Below are positions 1 to 8,222 of a stretch of DNA of 64,000 nt, one piece after another. Where the stretch lies: positions 23,837 through 87,836 of the forward strand of contig JANYHF010000064.1 of the NCBI GenBank assembly GCA_025359185.1. Reading direction: 5' to 3'. The notes beneath the pieces were generated by a model. That model searched no databases. It was given only the letters and a program-made list of their open reading frames with translations, and had not been told where the DNA came from. How positions within the stretch are numbered: the first letter of the stretch is position 1; each line of letters opens with the position of its first letter. Both the position numbers and the translations under genes were made by a program. The DNA is from Hyphomicrobiaceae bacterium (lineage in GTDB: Bacteria > Pseudomonadota > Alphaproteobacteria > Rhizobiales > Hyphomicrobiaceae).

Positions 1-360
1 CTCGTGGGTATCTTTTCACCAGACGCACTCACCATCACCATCAGCTTCGCGACGGCTGGCGTCTATCTGTCCTTCCAGATGGTGGTGGCCGCTTGTCTCT
101 ACGCACGGATCAACGGCTGGCAGCCTGCCGGACCGTTCAAGCTCGGCGTTTGGGGCTGGCCGGTGACCGTCCTTGCGCTGATCTTCGGGCTTGGCATGAT
201 TATCAACATCGCCTGGCCGCGTCCCGCCGCCGACGCCAGCTTCATCATGACCTACCTGATCCCGATCTCGCTGGTGGTGATCCTGATCACCGGACTGATG
301 CAGCTGAGCAATGTGACGGCGATGATGCGCCGCGACGCTGCCCGGGTGCCTGCGGAATAG
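1..360 (+). CDS. C-terminal part of an APC-type amino acid permease (5' truncated by window edge)
   Basis: The frame is open from the first base, so this is the 3' end of a gene that begins upstream; the GTG at base 4 is internal. The visible ~119 residues hold three hydrophobic membrane segments, about residues 9-34, 46-66 and 80-98. The link GWQPAGPFKLGVWGWP before the second segment is typical of the last helices of APC-superfamily amino acid permeases, and the protein ends in a short charged tail. It stops at TAG and is followed after 86 bases by the alcohol dehydrogenase on the same strand. Substrate cannot be told from this fragment. Family assignment is from recognised pattern, not a search. 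Confidence 0.6.
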   Translation, partial: LVGIFSPDALTITISFATAGVYLSFQMVVAACLYARINGWQPAGPFKLGVWGWPVTVLALIFGLGMIINIAWPRPAADASFIMTYLIPISLVVILITGLMQLSNVTAMMRRDAARVPAE

Positions 361-446
361 ACTGAGTGCGTAGCCCTTGCCGGCCGCCTGCGAGACCCGC
401 TGCGGCCGGTCGTTGCTATTGTGAGACGTTGAACAGGATCACCCGA

Positions 447-1481
447 ATGGCAAAAATGATGCAGGCGGCGATTGCCCGCAAGCTGAAGGCGCCGTTGCAG
501 ATCGAGTCGCTGCCGGTGCCCCAGCCGGGACGTGGCGAGGTGCTCATCAAGGTCACGGCCTGCGGCGTCTGCCATAGTGATCTGCACGCGGTGGATGGCG
601 ATTGGACGCCGCCGCCGGTGCTGCCGCTTATTCCGGGCCATGAGGTGACCGGCCATGTGGCAGCACTGGGGGAGGGCGTCACTGGCCTCAAGGTGGGCGC
701 GCGCGCCGGCGTGCCGTGGCTGTTCAGCGCCTGCGGCTCCTGCGAATACTGCCTTGCGGGTATGGAAACCATTTGCAAGCAGGCCGAGGCGACAGGGTAT
801 TCGAAGCCCGGCGGTTACGCCGAATACATGGTGGCGCCCGCCGCGTTCTGTGGACCACTCGGCGATGACATCGACATGTATGCTATGGCGCCGATCCTGT
901 GCGCGGGCGTCACAACCTATCGCGGGCTGAAGCGCACAGGCGTCAAACCTGGTCAGTGGATGGCCGTGCTGGGCATCGGCGGGCTCGGCCATATTGCGGT
1001 GCAATACGCGCGGGCCATGGGGATGTGCGTGGCGGCAGTTGATATCGCGGACGACAAACTCGCATTGGCCAAATCTCTCGGCGCCGAGGTGCTGATCAAC
1101 GGCCGTGACGGTGATGCGGTGAAGGCCGTGCAGGATCGCATCGGCGGCGCGCATGGCGCGGTGGTCACGGCTGTGGCGACACAGGCCTTTGAGCAGGCCA
1201 TCGGCATGTTGCGGCCAGGGGGCACGGTGTCGTTCATCGGCCTGCCGGGCGGCGACAAGGATGGCATTCGGGCGTCGATCTCCCAGCTGGTGAATGGCGA
1301 ACTCTCCGTGCACGGCTCAAATGTCGGCACTCGCGCCGACCTCGGCGAGTGCATCGATTTCGCCGCGCGTGGGCTGGTGACAGCCAAGATCGAGAAGCAA
1401 CCTTTGAGCGCCGTAAACACCATCTTCGACCGGATGCGCAAAGGCGAAATCGTCGGCCGCGTAGTCCTGGCGATAGGGTGA
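447..1481 (+). CDS. adhP: Zinc-dependent alcohol dehydrogenase (AdhP/AdhA type)
   Basis: A 344-residue medium-chain, NAD(P)-linked, zinc-dependent alcohol dehydrogenase, expected to interconvert primary alcohols and aldehydes in the cytoplasm. Visible motifs in order: catalytic-zinc cysteine in CGVCHSDLH, the GHE motif in IPGHEVTG, four structural-zinc cysteines in CGSCEYCLAGMETIC, and the Rossmann glycines in GIGGLGHIAVQYA. The length matches the family. An upstream in-frame start at 366 would add 27 arginine/proline-rich residues that do not look like this family, so ATG 447 is chosen. It ends with TGA, one of many ordinary TGA stops here, which matters for reading the broken yceI gene. AdhP and AdhA cannot be separated without a comparison. 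Confidence 0.85.
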   Translation: MAKMMQAAIARKLKAPLQIESLPVPQPGRGEVLIKVTACGVCHSDLHAVDGDWTPPPVLPLIPGHEVTGHVAALGEGVTGLKVGARAGVPWLFSACGSCEYCLAGMETICKQAEATGYSKPGGYAEYMVAPAAFCGPLGDDIDMYAMAPILCAGVTTYRGLKRTGVKPGQWMAVLGIGGLGHIAVQYARAMGMCVAAVDIADDKLALAKSLGAEVLINGRDGDAVKAVQDRIGGAHGAVVTAVATQAFEQAIGMLRPGGTVSFIGLPGGDKDGIRASISQLVNGELSVHGSNVGTRADLGECIDFAARGLVTAKIEKQPLSAVNTIFDRMRKGEIVGRVVLAIG

Positions 1482-1542
1482 GCGGGAGACCCGCATCCCA
1501 TTCCTCACGGCTCCAGCGCGGCGCCACCGATGGGGCGACGGC

Positions 1543-1600
1543 CCGTCATCCCGTGTCTGCGGCGGAGCGCTTCTTTACGGTGCGCGGCAGACGCGGAACC
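1543..1600. repeat. Dispersed GTCATCCCG palindromic repeat, copy A
   Basis: Begins with CGTCATCCCGTGTCTGCGGC and closes with a complementary GCGGCAGACGCGG, giving an imperfect stem-loop. It shares its ends and internal GTGC/CTTC signature with the copies at 1632-1773, 1839-1893 and 17157-17298. It lies in the 420-base gene-free stretch between adhP and pnp, in which I see no coding sequence, only these repeats. Confidence 0.6.
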
Positions 1601-1631
1601 CTATTATACCGGCGATCAAAAATACGAACTC

Positions 1632-1773
1632 GTCATCCCGAGCGCGGTGCAGCGGTTCTTCTTCCGTGCACCGCAGACGCGGGATCTTGTGGTTTGAACA
1701 GGGGCTAGAGCCGCAAACAAGATCCCGGATCAGCGCCGCACCATGAAGAATGCTGCAGCGCATCCGGGACGAC
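1632..1773. repeat. 142-bp composite palindromic repeat (first full copy)
   Basis: Two inverted half-elements, 1632-1687 and 1718-1773, are joined by a ~30-base spacer. The left half runs from CGTCATCCCG to CGCAGACGCGGGATC. The right half runs from AAGATCCCGGAT to GCATCCGGGACGACG. The same two halves in the same order and spacing recur at 17157-17298, while the joining spacer differs. The element is non-coding and ends in near-complementary GTC/GAC-type tips, the look of a REP- or MITE-like dispersed element, or a structured RNA. Confidence 0.7.
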
Positions 1774-1838
1774 GGAACTTGATGGGTCGGTCTATTTGCT
1801 CGGCGGTATCAGACATAGGGGTGCGGTAGCCGCTTAGA

Positions 1839-1893
1839 AGATCCCGTGTCTGCGGCGCACCATGAAGGATGCTGCGCCGCGCACGGGATGACG
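1839..1893. repeat. Dispersed GTCATCCCG palindromic repeat, copy D
   Basis: Runs from AGATCCCGTGTCTGCGGCGC to GCACGGGATGACGA and folds into a stem with complementary ends (ATCCCGTG with CACGGGAT). It stops 9 bases before the 3' end of pnp (minus strand), so when transcribed it could also protect or terminate the pnp mRNA. Confidence 0.6.
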
Positions 1894-1901
1894 ACGGGCG
1901 T

Positions 1902-4100
1902 TCAATCGTCGTTGCCGCTGCGACGGCGTCCGCCGCCGCCTTCGCGGCCACGGCCACCGCCACCACCGCGCGGGCCTTCGTCGGCATCGCCGGGCTCTTC
2001 GGGGAGGGCTGCGCCGGTTGCCTGATCGACGACCTTCATCGACAAGCGCACCTTGCCGCGATCATCGAAGCCCATCAGCTTGACGTATACGTCCTGGCCT
2101 TCCTTGACCACTTCGCCGACCGTCTGCGGGCGTCCACGGATCAATTGCGAGATATGCACGAGGCCGTCCTTGGCACCGAAGAAGTTCACGAAGGCGCCGA
2201 ACTCGACCACCTTCACGATCTTGCCCTTGTAGATGGTGCCGACTTCCGGCTCCGACGTGATGCCACGGATCTTGGCGATGGCCGCCTCGATGGACTGATG
2301 ACGGGCGGCGGCGATCTTCACCGTGCCGTCGTCTTCGATGTCGATCTTGGCGCCGGTTTCTTCCACCAAAGCGCGAATGACCGAACCGCCGGTGCCGATC
2401 ACTTCACGGATTTTGTCCACCGGGATCTTGATCACTTCGATACGCGGCGCATACTCGCCCAGTTCCTGGCGAGCGCCGGTCAGCGCCTTGGCCATTTCGC
2501 CGAGGATGTGGATACGGCCGCCTTTGGCCTGATCCAACGCCACCCGCATGATTTCTTCAGTGATGCCGGTGATCTTGATGTCCATCTGCAGAGCCGTAAT
2601 GCCCTCGGTGGTGCCGGCAACTTTGAAGTCCATATCGCCGAGATGATCCTCGTCACCGAGAATATCTGACAGCACCGCAAAACCCGACTCTTCCTTGATG
2701 AGACCCATGGCGATGCCCGCCACCGGCTTCTTCAGAGGCACGCCTGCGTCCATCATGGCGAGCGAGGCACCACAGACGGTTGCCATCGACGAAGAACCGT
2801 TGCTCTCGGTGATTTCCGAAACGACACGCAGGGTGTACGGAAAGTTCGCAGCGTCCGGCAGCATCGGATGCACGGCGCGCCAGGCGAGTTTGCCGTGGCC
2901 GATTTCGCGGCGGCCGGGCGAGCCCATGCGGCCAACTTCGCCCACCGAGTAGGGAGGGAAGTTGTAGTGCAGCAGGAACGTTTCTTTATACGTCCCTTCG
3001 AGGCTGTCGATATACTGCTCATCCTCGCCGGTGCCGAGCGTGGTGACAACCAGCGCCTGGGTCTCGCCGCGTGTGAAGAGCGCCGAACCGTGCGTACGCG
3101 GCAGAACGCCAACCTCGCAGACGATCGGGCGGACGGTCTTCAAGTCGCGGCCATCGATGCGGTGGCCGGTCTTGAGGATGTTGCCGCGAACGATGTCCTT
3201 TTCGACGTCCTTGAACGTGTCGGAGATCATCACCTTTTCAGTACCGTTGTCGCCTGCCGGGAGCAGCGTCGAGAGCTTGTCCTTGGCGGCGTTGATCTTG
3301 GCGACGCGCTGGCTCTTGTCGGTGGTAGCGAAGGCGGCGGTAAGTTCGCCCTTACACAGAGCTTCGACTTGCGACTTGTATTTGTGCTGATCGGGGATCT
3401 TGACTTCCCAGGCATCCTTGGCGGCTTTCTCGGCCAAACGGATGATCGCCTCAATGACCTGCTGGAAGCCGCGATGGCCAACCATGACGGCTTCGAGCAT
3501 CTGCTGCTCGCTTAGCTCCTTGGCCTCGGATTCCACCATCAGCACGGCGTCGTGGGTGCCAGCGACGACGAGATCGAGCATGGATTGCTTCATTTCGTCG
3601 ACGAGCGGGTTCAGCACCGGCTTGCCATCGAGCCAACCGACGCGCGCAGCGCCGATCGGGCCCATGAACGGGATGCCTGAAAGCGTGAGCGCGGCCGACG
3701 CGGCGACCAAGGCGACGATATCGGGATCGTTTTCGAGGTCATGCGAGAGCACGGTGGCGACGACCTGTGTCTCGTTCTTGAAGCCGGGGGCGAACAGCGG
3801 GCGGATGGGGCGGTCGATGAGGCGCGAGACCAGCGTCTCTTTCTCGGTCGGGCGGCCTTCGCGCTTGAAGTAGCCGCCGGGGATTTTGCCAGCAGCGTAG
3901 GTGCGTTCCTGGTAGTTGCAGGTCAGCGGGAAGAAATCAATGCCGGGTTTGGGCGAACGCGCTGCCACGGCCGTGGCCAGAACAGACGTGCCGCCGTATT
4001 GCGCGAGCACCGCGCCATCGGCTTGGCGGGCAATCCGCCCGGTTTCGAGTGTGAGTTTACGGCCAGCCCAGTCGATTTCCACTTTGTGAATCTTAAACAT
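1902..4100 (-). CDS. pnp: Polyribonucleotide nucleotidyltransferase (PNPase)
   Basis: A 732-residue 3'-5' phosphorolytic exoribonuclease and core degradosome enzyme of the cytoplasm. Domains are in the canonical order: a first RNase PH fold with the conserved [11 protein letters not shown] segment, an alpha-helical linker, a second RNase PH fold with the catalytic region [19 protein letters not shown], a KH domain with the GxxG loop in [12 protein letters not shown], and an S1 domain ([18 protein letters not shown] ... DGLVHISQL). The C-terminus is a Gly/Arg-rich tail ([17 protein letters not shown]) like the RNA-binding tails of other alphaproteobacterial PNPases. It starts at ATG 4100 and lies downstream of truB and rpsO on the same strand, the classic truB-rpsO-pnp order. 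A long hairpin in its leader at 4203-4261 may serve autoregulation. Confidence 0.97.
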   Translation of the reverse strand: MFKIHKVEIDWAGRKLTLETGRIARQADGAVLAQYGGTSVLATAVAARSPKPGIDFFPLTCNYQERTYAAGKIPGGYFKREGRPTEKETLVSRLIDRPIRPLFAPGFKNETQVVATVLSHDLENDPDIVALVAASAALTLSGIPFMGPIGAARVGWLDGKPVLNPLVDEMKQSMLDLVVAGTHDAVLMVESEAKELSEQQMLEAVMVGHRGFQQVIEAIIRLAEKAAKDAWEVKIPDQHKYKSQVEALCKGELTAAFATTDKSQRVAKINAAKDKLSTLLPAGDNGTEKVMISDTFKDVEKDIVRGNILKTGHRIDGRDLKTVRPIVCEVGVLPRTHGSALFTRGETQALVVTTLGTGEDEQYIDSLEGTYKETFLLHYNFPPYSVGEVGRMGSPGRREIGHGKLAWRAVHPMLPDAANFPYTLRVVSEITESNGSSSMATVCGASLAMMDAGVPLKKPVAGIAMGLIKEESGFAVLSDILGDEDHLGDMDFKVAGTTEGITALQMDIKITGITEEIMRVALDQAKGGRIHILGEMAKALTGARQELGEYAPRIEVIKIPVDKIREVIGTGGSVIRALVEETGAKIDIEDDGTVKIAAARHQSIEAAIAKIRGITSEPEVGTIYKGKIVKVVEFGAFVNFFGAKDGLVHISQLIRGRPQTVGEVVKEGQDVYVKLMGFDDRGKVRLSMKVVDQATGAALPEEPGDADEGPRGGGGGRGREGGGGRRRSGNDD

Positions 4101-4202
4101 CGTCGTGTCCTATTCCCTTCGTTCGTGTCAGGAGCGTGCCCCTTGGCAGGCCCCTCAAGCCAGCCACGCCTCATGCGTGGGCTGGAATTTCCGTTTTACT
4201 TT

Positions 4203-4261
4203 TTTCGTCATCCTCGAACGAGCGCGCCGTTTCGGGCGCGTGATGTTCGGGAATGACGAAA
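4203..4261 (-). promoter_or_regulatory. Long imperfect hairpin in the rpsO-pnp intergenic region
   Basis: TTCGTCATCCTCGAACG at the left pairs with TGTTCGGGAATGACGAA at the right, and the interior GAGCGCGCC / GGGCGCGTG pairs around a GTTT loop, giving about 25 pairs with a few mismatches. There is no downstream T-run on the minus strand, so it is a poor intrinsic terminator for rpsO. In enterobacteria a double-stranded leader upstream of pnp is cut by RNase III and mediates PNPase autoregulation. A similar role here is inference from position and shape. It may equally be one copy of a dispersed palindrome. Confidence 0.45.
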
Positions 4262-4343
4262 AATATGTGCGTTCGGGTTCGGAGAGGACCATCCTCGCCG
4301 AACCATAATCGTCATGCGTGTGTCAAAACGTGCAACTGCCGGA

Positions 4344-4613
4344 CTAGCGGCGGATGCCGAGGCGTTCGATGATCGCCTGGTAGCGCTTCACGTCCTTGGC
4401 CTTCACGTAGTCGAGTAACCGGCGGCGGCGGCTGACCATGCGCAGCAGGCCGCGGCGCGAATGGTTGTCTTTGACGTGCGACTTGAAATGTTCGGTGAGA
4501 TTGGTGATGCGCGTGGTCAGGATCGCGACCTGCACTTCGGGCGAACCGGTGTCGCCTTCGTGGGTGGCATGTTCTTTGACCAGCGCAACTTTCTTGACGG
4601 CATCGATCGACAT
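4344..4613 (-). CDS. rpsO: 30S ribosomal protein S15
   Basis: An 89-residue protein of the usual S15 length. It carries the conserved [14 protein letters not shown] segment, the 16S-rRNA-binding [10 protein letters not shown] loop, and the C-terminal [12 protein letters not shown] and [12 protein letters not shown] helices. S15 binds the central domain of 16S rRNA early in 30S assembly and represses its own translation in several bacteria. The start at ATG 4613 lies about 50 bases downstream of the end of truB, so the two are very likely co-transcribed. pnp follows after a 243-base gap. Confidence 0.97.
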   Translation of the reverse strand: MSIDAVKKVALVKEHATHEGDTGSPEVQVAILTTRITNLTEHFKSHVKDNHSRRGLLRMVSRRRRLLDYVKAKDVKRYQAIIERLGIRR

Positions 4614-4665
4614 AGAGTCTCCTCAGGCGACATCGTTGCAAATGCGTTTCCGGGAACCCGCCGGA

Positions 4666-5586
4666 TCAGCTGGAGAGGTTGAAAACGCGGATCGGGTGCA
4701 TTTCGCCTTGCCGGATTTCTCCGACGGCGACGATGCTGCCCCGCGATGTCGCGTAGACGGGCCCTGTCAGGATCGGAGCGCCTGCACCACGAATAAGGAT
4801 GGCCTGGCCCCGGATCAGCCGCGCGGCGTCAGAGGAACTGACGGTAAGCGCCGGGATGTCGTCCAGCGCCGTTTCCACAGGCCTCAAAACACTCATGAGG
4901 CCATCACGACCGGCCGCACTATTAGCAAGTTCGGTGAGCTTATCCAGCGAAATCGCGTGGGTTTCGTCAAAACCGCCGACGCGGGTCCGGCGCAACTGGG
5001 TGACATGGCCGAGGCAGCCAAGGCGGCGGCCCATGTCGCGGGCGAGCGAGCGGACATAGGTACCTTTGCCGCAATCGCAATCGAAGGTGGTCGAATTCGC
5101 CGCCATCTCGCGGATCGTCAGCTCATGCACGGTGACTTGGCGGGCGGCCAGCTCGAACACCTGGCCCTCGCGTGCCAAGTCGTAGGCCCGCGCGCCCTCG
5201 ACCTTGATGGCCGAATACTGCGGCGGCATCTGCTGAATATCGCCCATGAAGTCACGCAGAATCGCCTCGATGGCGGCCTGCGACGGGCGCGCCTCGTTGG
5301 TTGCCGTCACCTTGCCTTCGCTGTCGTCGGTGTCGGTTTCGGCGCCCCAGGTCACAGTAAAGCGGTAGCTTTTCTCACCATCGACCACATAAGGCACGGT
5401 CTTGGTGGCCTCGCCGAGTGCGATGGGAAGAATGCCCGTCGCCAGTGGATCCAGTGTCCCCGCGTGCCCCGCCTTTTGCGCAGTAAACAGCCGTTTCACC
5501 CGGTTGACGGCATCGGTGGACGTCAGGCCCTGCGGCTTGTCGAGAATGACCCAGCCGTGCGTCGGCAGGCCCTTGGGTTTGCGCAT
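4666..5586 (-). CDS. truB: tRNA pseudouridine(55) synthase TruB
   Basis: A 306-residue enzyme that isomerises U55 to pseudouridine in the T-loop of tRNAs. It shows GWVILDKPQGLTS near the N-terminus, the catalytic aspartate in AGHAGTLDPLATG, the KSYRF/TDTDDSEG segment and the RGTYVRSLARD-like GKGTYVRSLARDMG motif. A start at 5700 would add 38 residues unrelated to the family, while ATG 5586 (MRKPKGLPTHGW) begins right at the conserved domain and is chosen. It heads the truB-rpsO-pnp run. In many genomes rbfA or infB lies just upstream, but here the next gene is divergent and unrelated, so the infB end of the operon is missing or elsewhere. Confidence 0.95.
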   Translation of the reverse strand: MRKPKGLPTHGWVILDKPQGLTSTDAVNRVKRLFTAQKAGHAGTLDPLATGILPIALGEATKTVPYVVDGEKSYRFTVTWGAETDTDDSEGKVTATNEARPSQAAIEAILRDFMGDIQQMPPQYSAIKVEGARAYDLAREGQVFELAARQVTVHELTIREMAANSTTFDCDCGKGTYVRSLARDMGRRLGCLGHVTQLRRTRVGGFDETHAISLDKLTELANSAAGRDGLMSVLRPVETALDDIPALTVSSSDAARLIRGQAILIRGAGAPILTGPVYATSRGSIVAVGEIRQGEMHPIRVFNLSS

Positions 5587-5719
5587 TTTTCTGCTCGGGG
5601 AATGAAAATGGGCGGGCCAGCGTTGATGTTGCGACCCGCATATGATCATCCCAATGCCCGAAGCTCGCAGCAAGTGCAAGGTGAACGGTTTTTCCTTCAC
5701 AGGGTAACAATCGCGTTAC

Positions 5720-5753
5720 ATGCAATTGCATGAAATCGCAATTCCGTTATCTA
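5720..5753 (+). promoter_or_regulatory. Candidate sigma70 promoter with a 12-bp perfect palindrome
   Basis: In the 264-base divergent gap, ATGCAATTGCAT (5720-5731) is a perfect palindrome whose right half supplies a TTGCAT -35-like box. It is followed after 16 bases by TATCTA as a -10-like box. This would drive the membrane protein gene at 5851. The palindrome could also be an operator. This is pattern-based only. Confidence 0.3.
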
Positions 5754-5850
5754 TATTCTCAGCCGTTCGGACTTTAGCCCCTTTTTGTTGGCGATGCTGC
5801 CGACTTAAGTCACCCAAGCGCGCCATCTGCGGCGGGATCGATCACACCCT

Positions 5851-6753
5851 ATGAGCAGTCTGTTTTCCAATCCGGTCGCCATGACGGTGCTGATCCCGCT
5901 GATCTTGGGGCTGCTGCTGGGCGGCGTGCTGTGGGCCAGCCGCGGTTCAGCCGTGGTCAATCTCGTGGCCTGGGCCGCCGGGCTGCTTTTTATCTACTGG
6001 CTGCTCGAAGGCGCGCCGCCGCTGCCGCCCATCGCCTCCAAGCAGAAGCTCGGCTACATTATTCTCCTCGCTGGCCCGCTAGGCTACGCCTTTGCCCGGT
6101 TTTCCGAAGGCGGCAAGAACGGCTGGCTCGCCGCCGATCTGCCGCTGACGGCGGTGCTGGTCTGGCTGGGCTGGTCCAAGTTCGCCGCCGCCAGCCTCTC
6201 CAGCGAAATCGCGCTCCTCATGGGGTTCGCGGTGCTGACGCTGCTCGGCATCGGAATGCTCATCGCCGACAGCATGACCAAGGCGCCGCCGCTGCGGGCC
6301 CTGCACGAGCTGCCGTTTCTGGCCCCCGCCGCCTGGATGCTGACAGCCATCGCAGGCAGCATCGTCTCAGTCGCGGGCCTGTTTCTGGGCATGGGCCAGA
6401 TGCTCGGCGCCTTCGCGGCCATGACCGGCGGCGTGCTGGCGGTCAGCTACGCGGCCCTCATCACCACCGGCAAAGCCCTGCCCGTGTTCACCCGGGCCAG
6501 CGCCTACGCCGTAGGGTTCGCCATCTCCAGCGCCATCATTCTCACAGCCCTGTTCGGCCCCGAGCCCAACAAGCTGTCGCTCCTCCTCCTCTCCCTCACC
6601 CCGCTGATGCCGCTCGCCGTCACGCGCTGGGTGTCTGGCCGCCTGCCCAATATCCCCTTTCTGCGCCCCATCTTGGCCGGAGCGGTCATCGTCATTCCGG
6701 CCATCCTCGCGAGCTTGATCGCCGTTCTCAACGGCACAAGTCCCTTCGCCTAA
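5851..6753 (+). CDS. Multi-pass inner-membrane protein of unknown function
   Basis: A 300-residue, strongly hydrophobic protein with about nine or ten membrane helices. They start with TVLIPLILGLLLGGVLWA and end with PILAGAVIVIPAILASLIAVL. Short polar loops such as KQKLGY and SEGGKNGW carry the few charges. There is no signal peptide, no soluble domain and no catalytic motif I can recognise. Start ATG 5851 follows a divergent gap from truB. Downstream, the yceI remnant begins after 51 bases on the same strand and could share its transcript; YceI proteins often sit beside cytochrome b561-like membrane proteins, but the paired haem histidines of b561 are not evident here, so I do not assign that name. 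Confidence 0.75.
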   Translation: MSSLFSNPVAMTVLIPLILGLLLGGVLWASRGSAVVNLVAWAAGLLFIYWLLEGAPPLPPIASKQKLGYIILLAGPLGYAFARFSEGGKNGWLAADLPLTAVLVWLGWSKFAAASLSSEIALLMGFAVLTLLGIGMLIADSMTKAPPLRALHELPFLAPAAWMLTAIAGSIVSVAGLFLGMGQMLGAFAAMTGGVLAVSYAALITTGKALPVFTRASAYAVGFAISSAIILTALFGPEPNKLSLLLLSLTPLMPLAVTRWVSGRLPNIPFLRPILAGAVIVIPAILASLIAVLNGTSPFA

Positions 6754-6804
6754 GCGGCGCCGGGAACACGTTTGTAACTGCACAAAAAACTGGAGACCTG
6801 GCCC

Positions 6805-7389
6805 ATGCTGAAACGTTCCGCCCTCGCCCTCGCCGCTGGCCTGCTTGCCGCTTTCCCGGCCTATGCCGCTGACGCCTACAAGATCGACCCAGTGCACGCC
6901 TGAGCCTTCTACCAGGTTGCCTATCGTCCGGGCTCGAACGAAGTCGGTAATTTCGAGAAGATCTCGGGCGAAATCGTGCTCGACAAGGCCGACCCCAGCA
7001 AGAGTTCGGTGAAGGTCGAAATCCTGACCGCCAGCTTGCACACCAGTTTTGATCAGCGTGACAAGGACCTGACCAGCCCCGATTTCTTCAACGCCGCCGA
7101 GTTCCCGAAGATGACCTTCGTTTCCACCAAGGTCGAGAAGACTGGCGACAGCACCGCCAAAGTCACGGGCGACTTGACGCTGCTTGGCGTCACCAAGCCG
7201 GTCACGCTCGACGTCAGCTACACCGGCGAAGGGCCTTTGGGCTATGACCCCAAGACGCTGGCCGTCGGCTTCTCGGCCAAGGCCTCGATCAAGCCCGGCG
7301 ACTTCGGCATGAAGAAATTCGTCGAATACGGTTTTGGCCCCGAAGCCTTCTTGACCTTCGAGATCGCCGCCGACCGTCCTGCGGGCTGA
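6805..7389 (+). pseudogene. yceI: YceI-family periplasmic lipocalin-like protein, interrupted by in-frame TGA at codon 33
   Basis: ATG 6805 with GGAG 9 bases upstream opens a clear signal peptide (MLKRSALALAAGLLAAFPAYA) and the mature start ADAYKIDPVHA, then hits TGA at 6901-6903. The same frame continues without another stop to TGA 7389 and encodes the rest of a YceI domain: NEVGNFEKISGEIVLDKA, SFDQRDKDLTSPDFF, FPKMTF, TGDLTLLGVTKPVTLDV and GDFGMKKFVEYG. E. coli YceI has an aromatic residue at the interrupted site (HAF), so a TGG tryptophan changed to TGA is the simplest origin. Family members bind isoprenoid-like lipids in the periplasm. It could be a nonsense pseudogene, a base-call error or a read-through gene. 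Restart at GTG 6976 would lack the signal peptide. Confidence 0.85.
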
Positions 7390-7415
7390 TCTCCTTGGTC
7401 TGAGCCCACCCCTCG

Positions 7416-7441
7416 AAAGCCGGCGCGCCATCGCCGGCTTT
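7416..7441 (+). terminator. Stem-loop terminator after yceI
   Basis: AAAGCCGGCG (7416-7425) pairs perfectly with CGCCGGCTTT (7432-7441) around a 6-base loop, with a weak T-containing tail. It sits 27 bases after the yceI stop codon. Confidence 0.65.
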
Positions 7442-7540
7442 CTGCTAGGTGACGACGCCCTATCGGCGAGGCGCGATGGCCCAGCCTTCGCACGGTGACG
7501 GCCCCGCAGCCACGTCGCCCCGGCACGGCTGGCCGCCTCC

Positions 7541-7620
7541 CGATCCCTAATCCCTAATCCCTACCCTCTAATCCCTCTGTTTCCTCCCTCTGTTTCCTCC
7601 CTTGACTCTCTCCCCATCAT
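7541..7620. repeat. Pyrimidine-rich tract with short tandem repeats upstream of infC
   Basis: Three ATCCCTA-type heptamers (7543-7563) lead into a fourth (7569-7575), followed by two copies of CTCTGTTTCCTCC. The tract is nearly all C/T on the plus strand. It lies in the 284-base gap between yceI and infC, and would be the 5' leader of infC if transcription starts upstream of it. No gene is visible in it. Confidence 0.6.
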
Positions 7621-7660
7621 TCCCGATTCTGCCGCCTGATTTGTTCCCAACAACCCGATG

Positions 7661-7666
7661 AAGGAG
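7661..7666 (+). promoter_or_regulatory. Shine-Dalgarno AAGGAG deciding a non-AUG infC start
   Basis: AAGGAG lies 7 bases before the in-frame ATC at 7674, an ideal spacing. It is 22 bases before the first in-frame ATG at 7689, which is too far. No other purine-rich site precedes that ATG. Confidence 0.7.
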
Positions 7667-7673
7667 CCTCCCC

Positions 7674-8222
7674 ATCCCGCGCAGACCGATGAAAGGCACG
7701 CAAGAGCGTGAGAAAGACGGCCCCGATATCAATGGCGATATCCGCACCCGCAATGTGCAGCTGATCGACGAGACCGGCCACAATCACGGCACCGTGCCCA
7801 CGGCCGATGCGCTGGCGCGGGCCGAAGCCGCCGGCATGGATCTGGTCCAGATCGCGGCGGGCGCCGACGACACGCCGGTGGTGAAAATCCTCGATTACGG
7901 CAAGCACAAATACCAATCGCAGAAAAAGGCAGCCGAAGCCCGCAAGAAGCAGAAGAGCTTCGAGGTCAAAGAGATAAAAATGCGCCCCGGTATCGACGAC
8001 CACGATTACGAGGTCAAGATGAAGAGCATCAAGCGGTTTTTCGATGAGGGCGACAAGGTGAAGATCACGTTGCGGTTCCGTGGCCGTGAAATGGCGCATC
8101 AGGAGCTGGGATTCGACGTGCTCAAGCGGGTCAGAACGGAGACCGAGGGTTTTGCGAAGGTCGAGAGCGAGCCGCGGTTTGAGGGTAGGCAGATCGTGAT
8201 GATGCTGGCGCCGAAGGGGTGA
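7674..8222 (+). CDS. infC: Translation initiation factor IF-3, with a probable AUC start codon
   Basis: A 182-residue IF-3, which keeps 30S and 50S subunits apart and proof-reads start codon and initiator tRNA. Both domains are visible: the N-terminal domain from [16 protein letters not shown] to [11 protein letters not shown], a Lys-rich linker ([13 protein letters not shown]), and the C-terminal domain ([54 protein letters not shown]). Starting at ATC 7674 gives residues 2-5 PRRP, matching the RRP after the first residue in many alphaproteobacterial IF-3s, and puts AAGGAG at 7-base spacing. The ATG at 7689 lacks a good site. Rare AUU/AUC starts on infC are the known basis of IF-3 autoregulation. 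rpmI and rplT, the usual downstream partners, are absent here. Confidence 0.95.
   Translation: MPRRPMKGTQEREKDGPDINGDIRTRNVQLIDETGHNHGTVPTADALARAEAAGMDLVQIAAGADDTPVVKILDYGKHKYQSQKKAAEARKKQKSFEVKEIKMRPGIDDHDYEVKMKSIKRFFDEGDKVKITLRFRGREMAHQELGFDVLKRVRTETEGFAKVESEPRFEGRQIVMMLAPKG

Noticed and set aside
37..365. 90-codon frame inside the permease fragment
   Set aside because: Shifted frame of a clear membrane protein; Arg/His-rich and without hydrophobic helices.
5931..7431. Long plus- and minus-strand frames across the membrane protein and yceI (5931-6872 +, 6367-7431 -)
   Set aside because: Arg/His-rich compositions typical of shifted or antisense frames in GC-rich DNA. Both run across the boundary of two recognisable genes.
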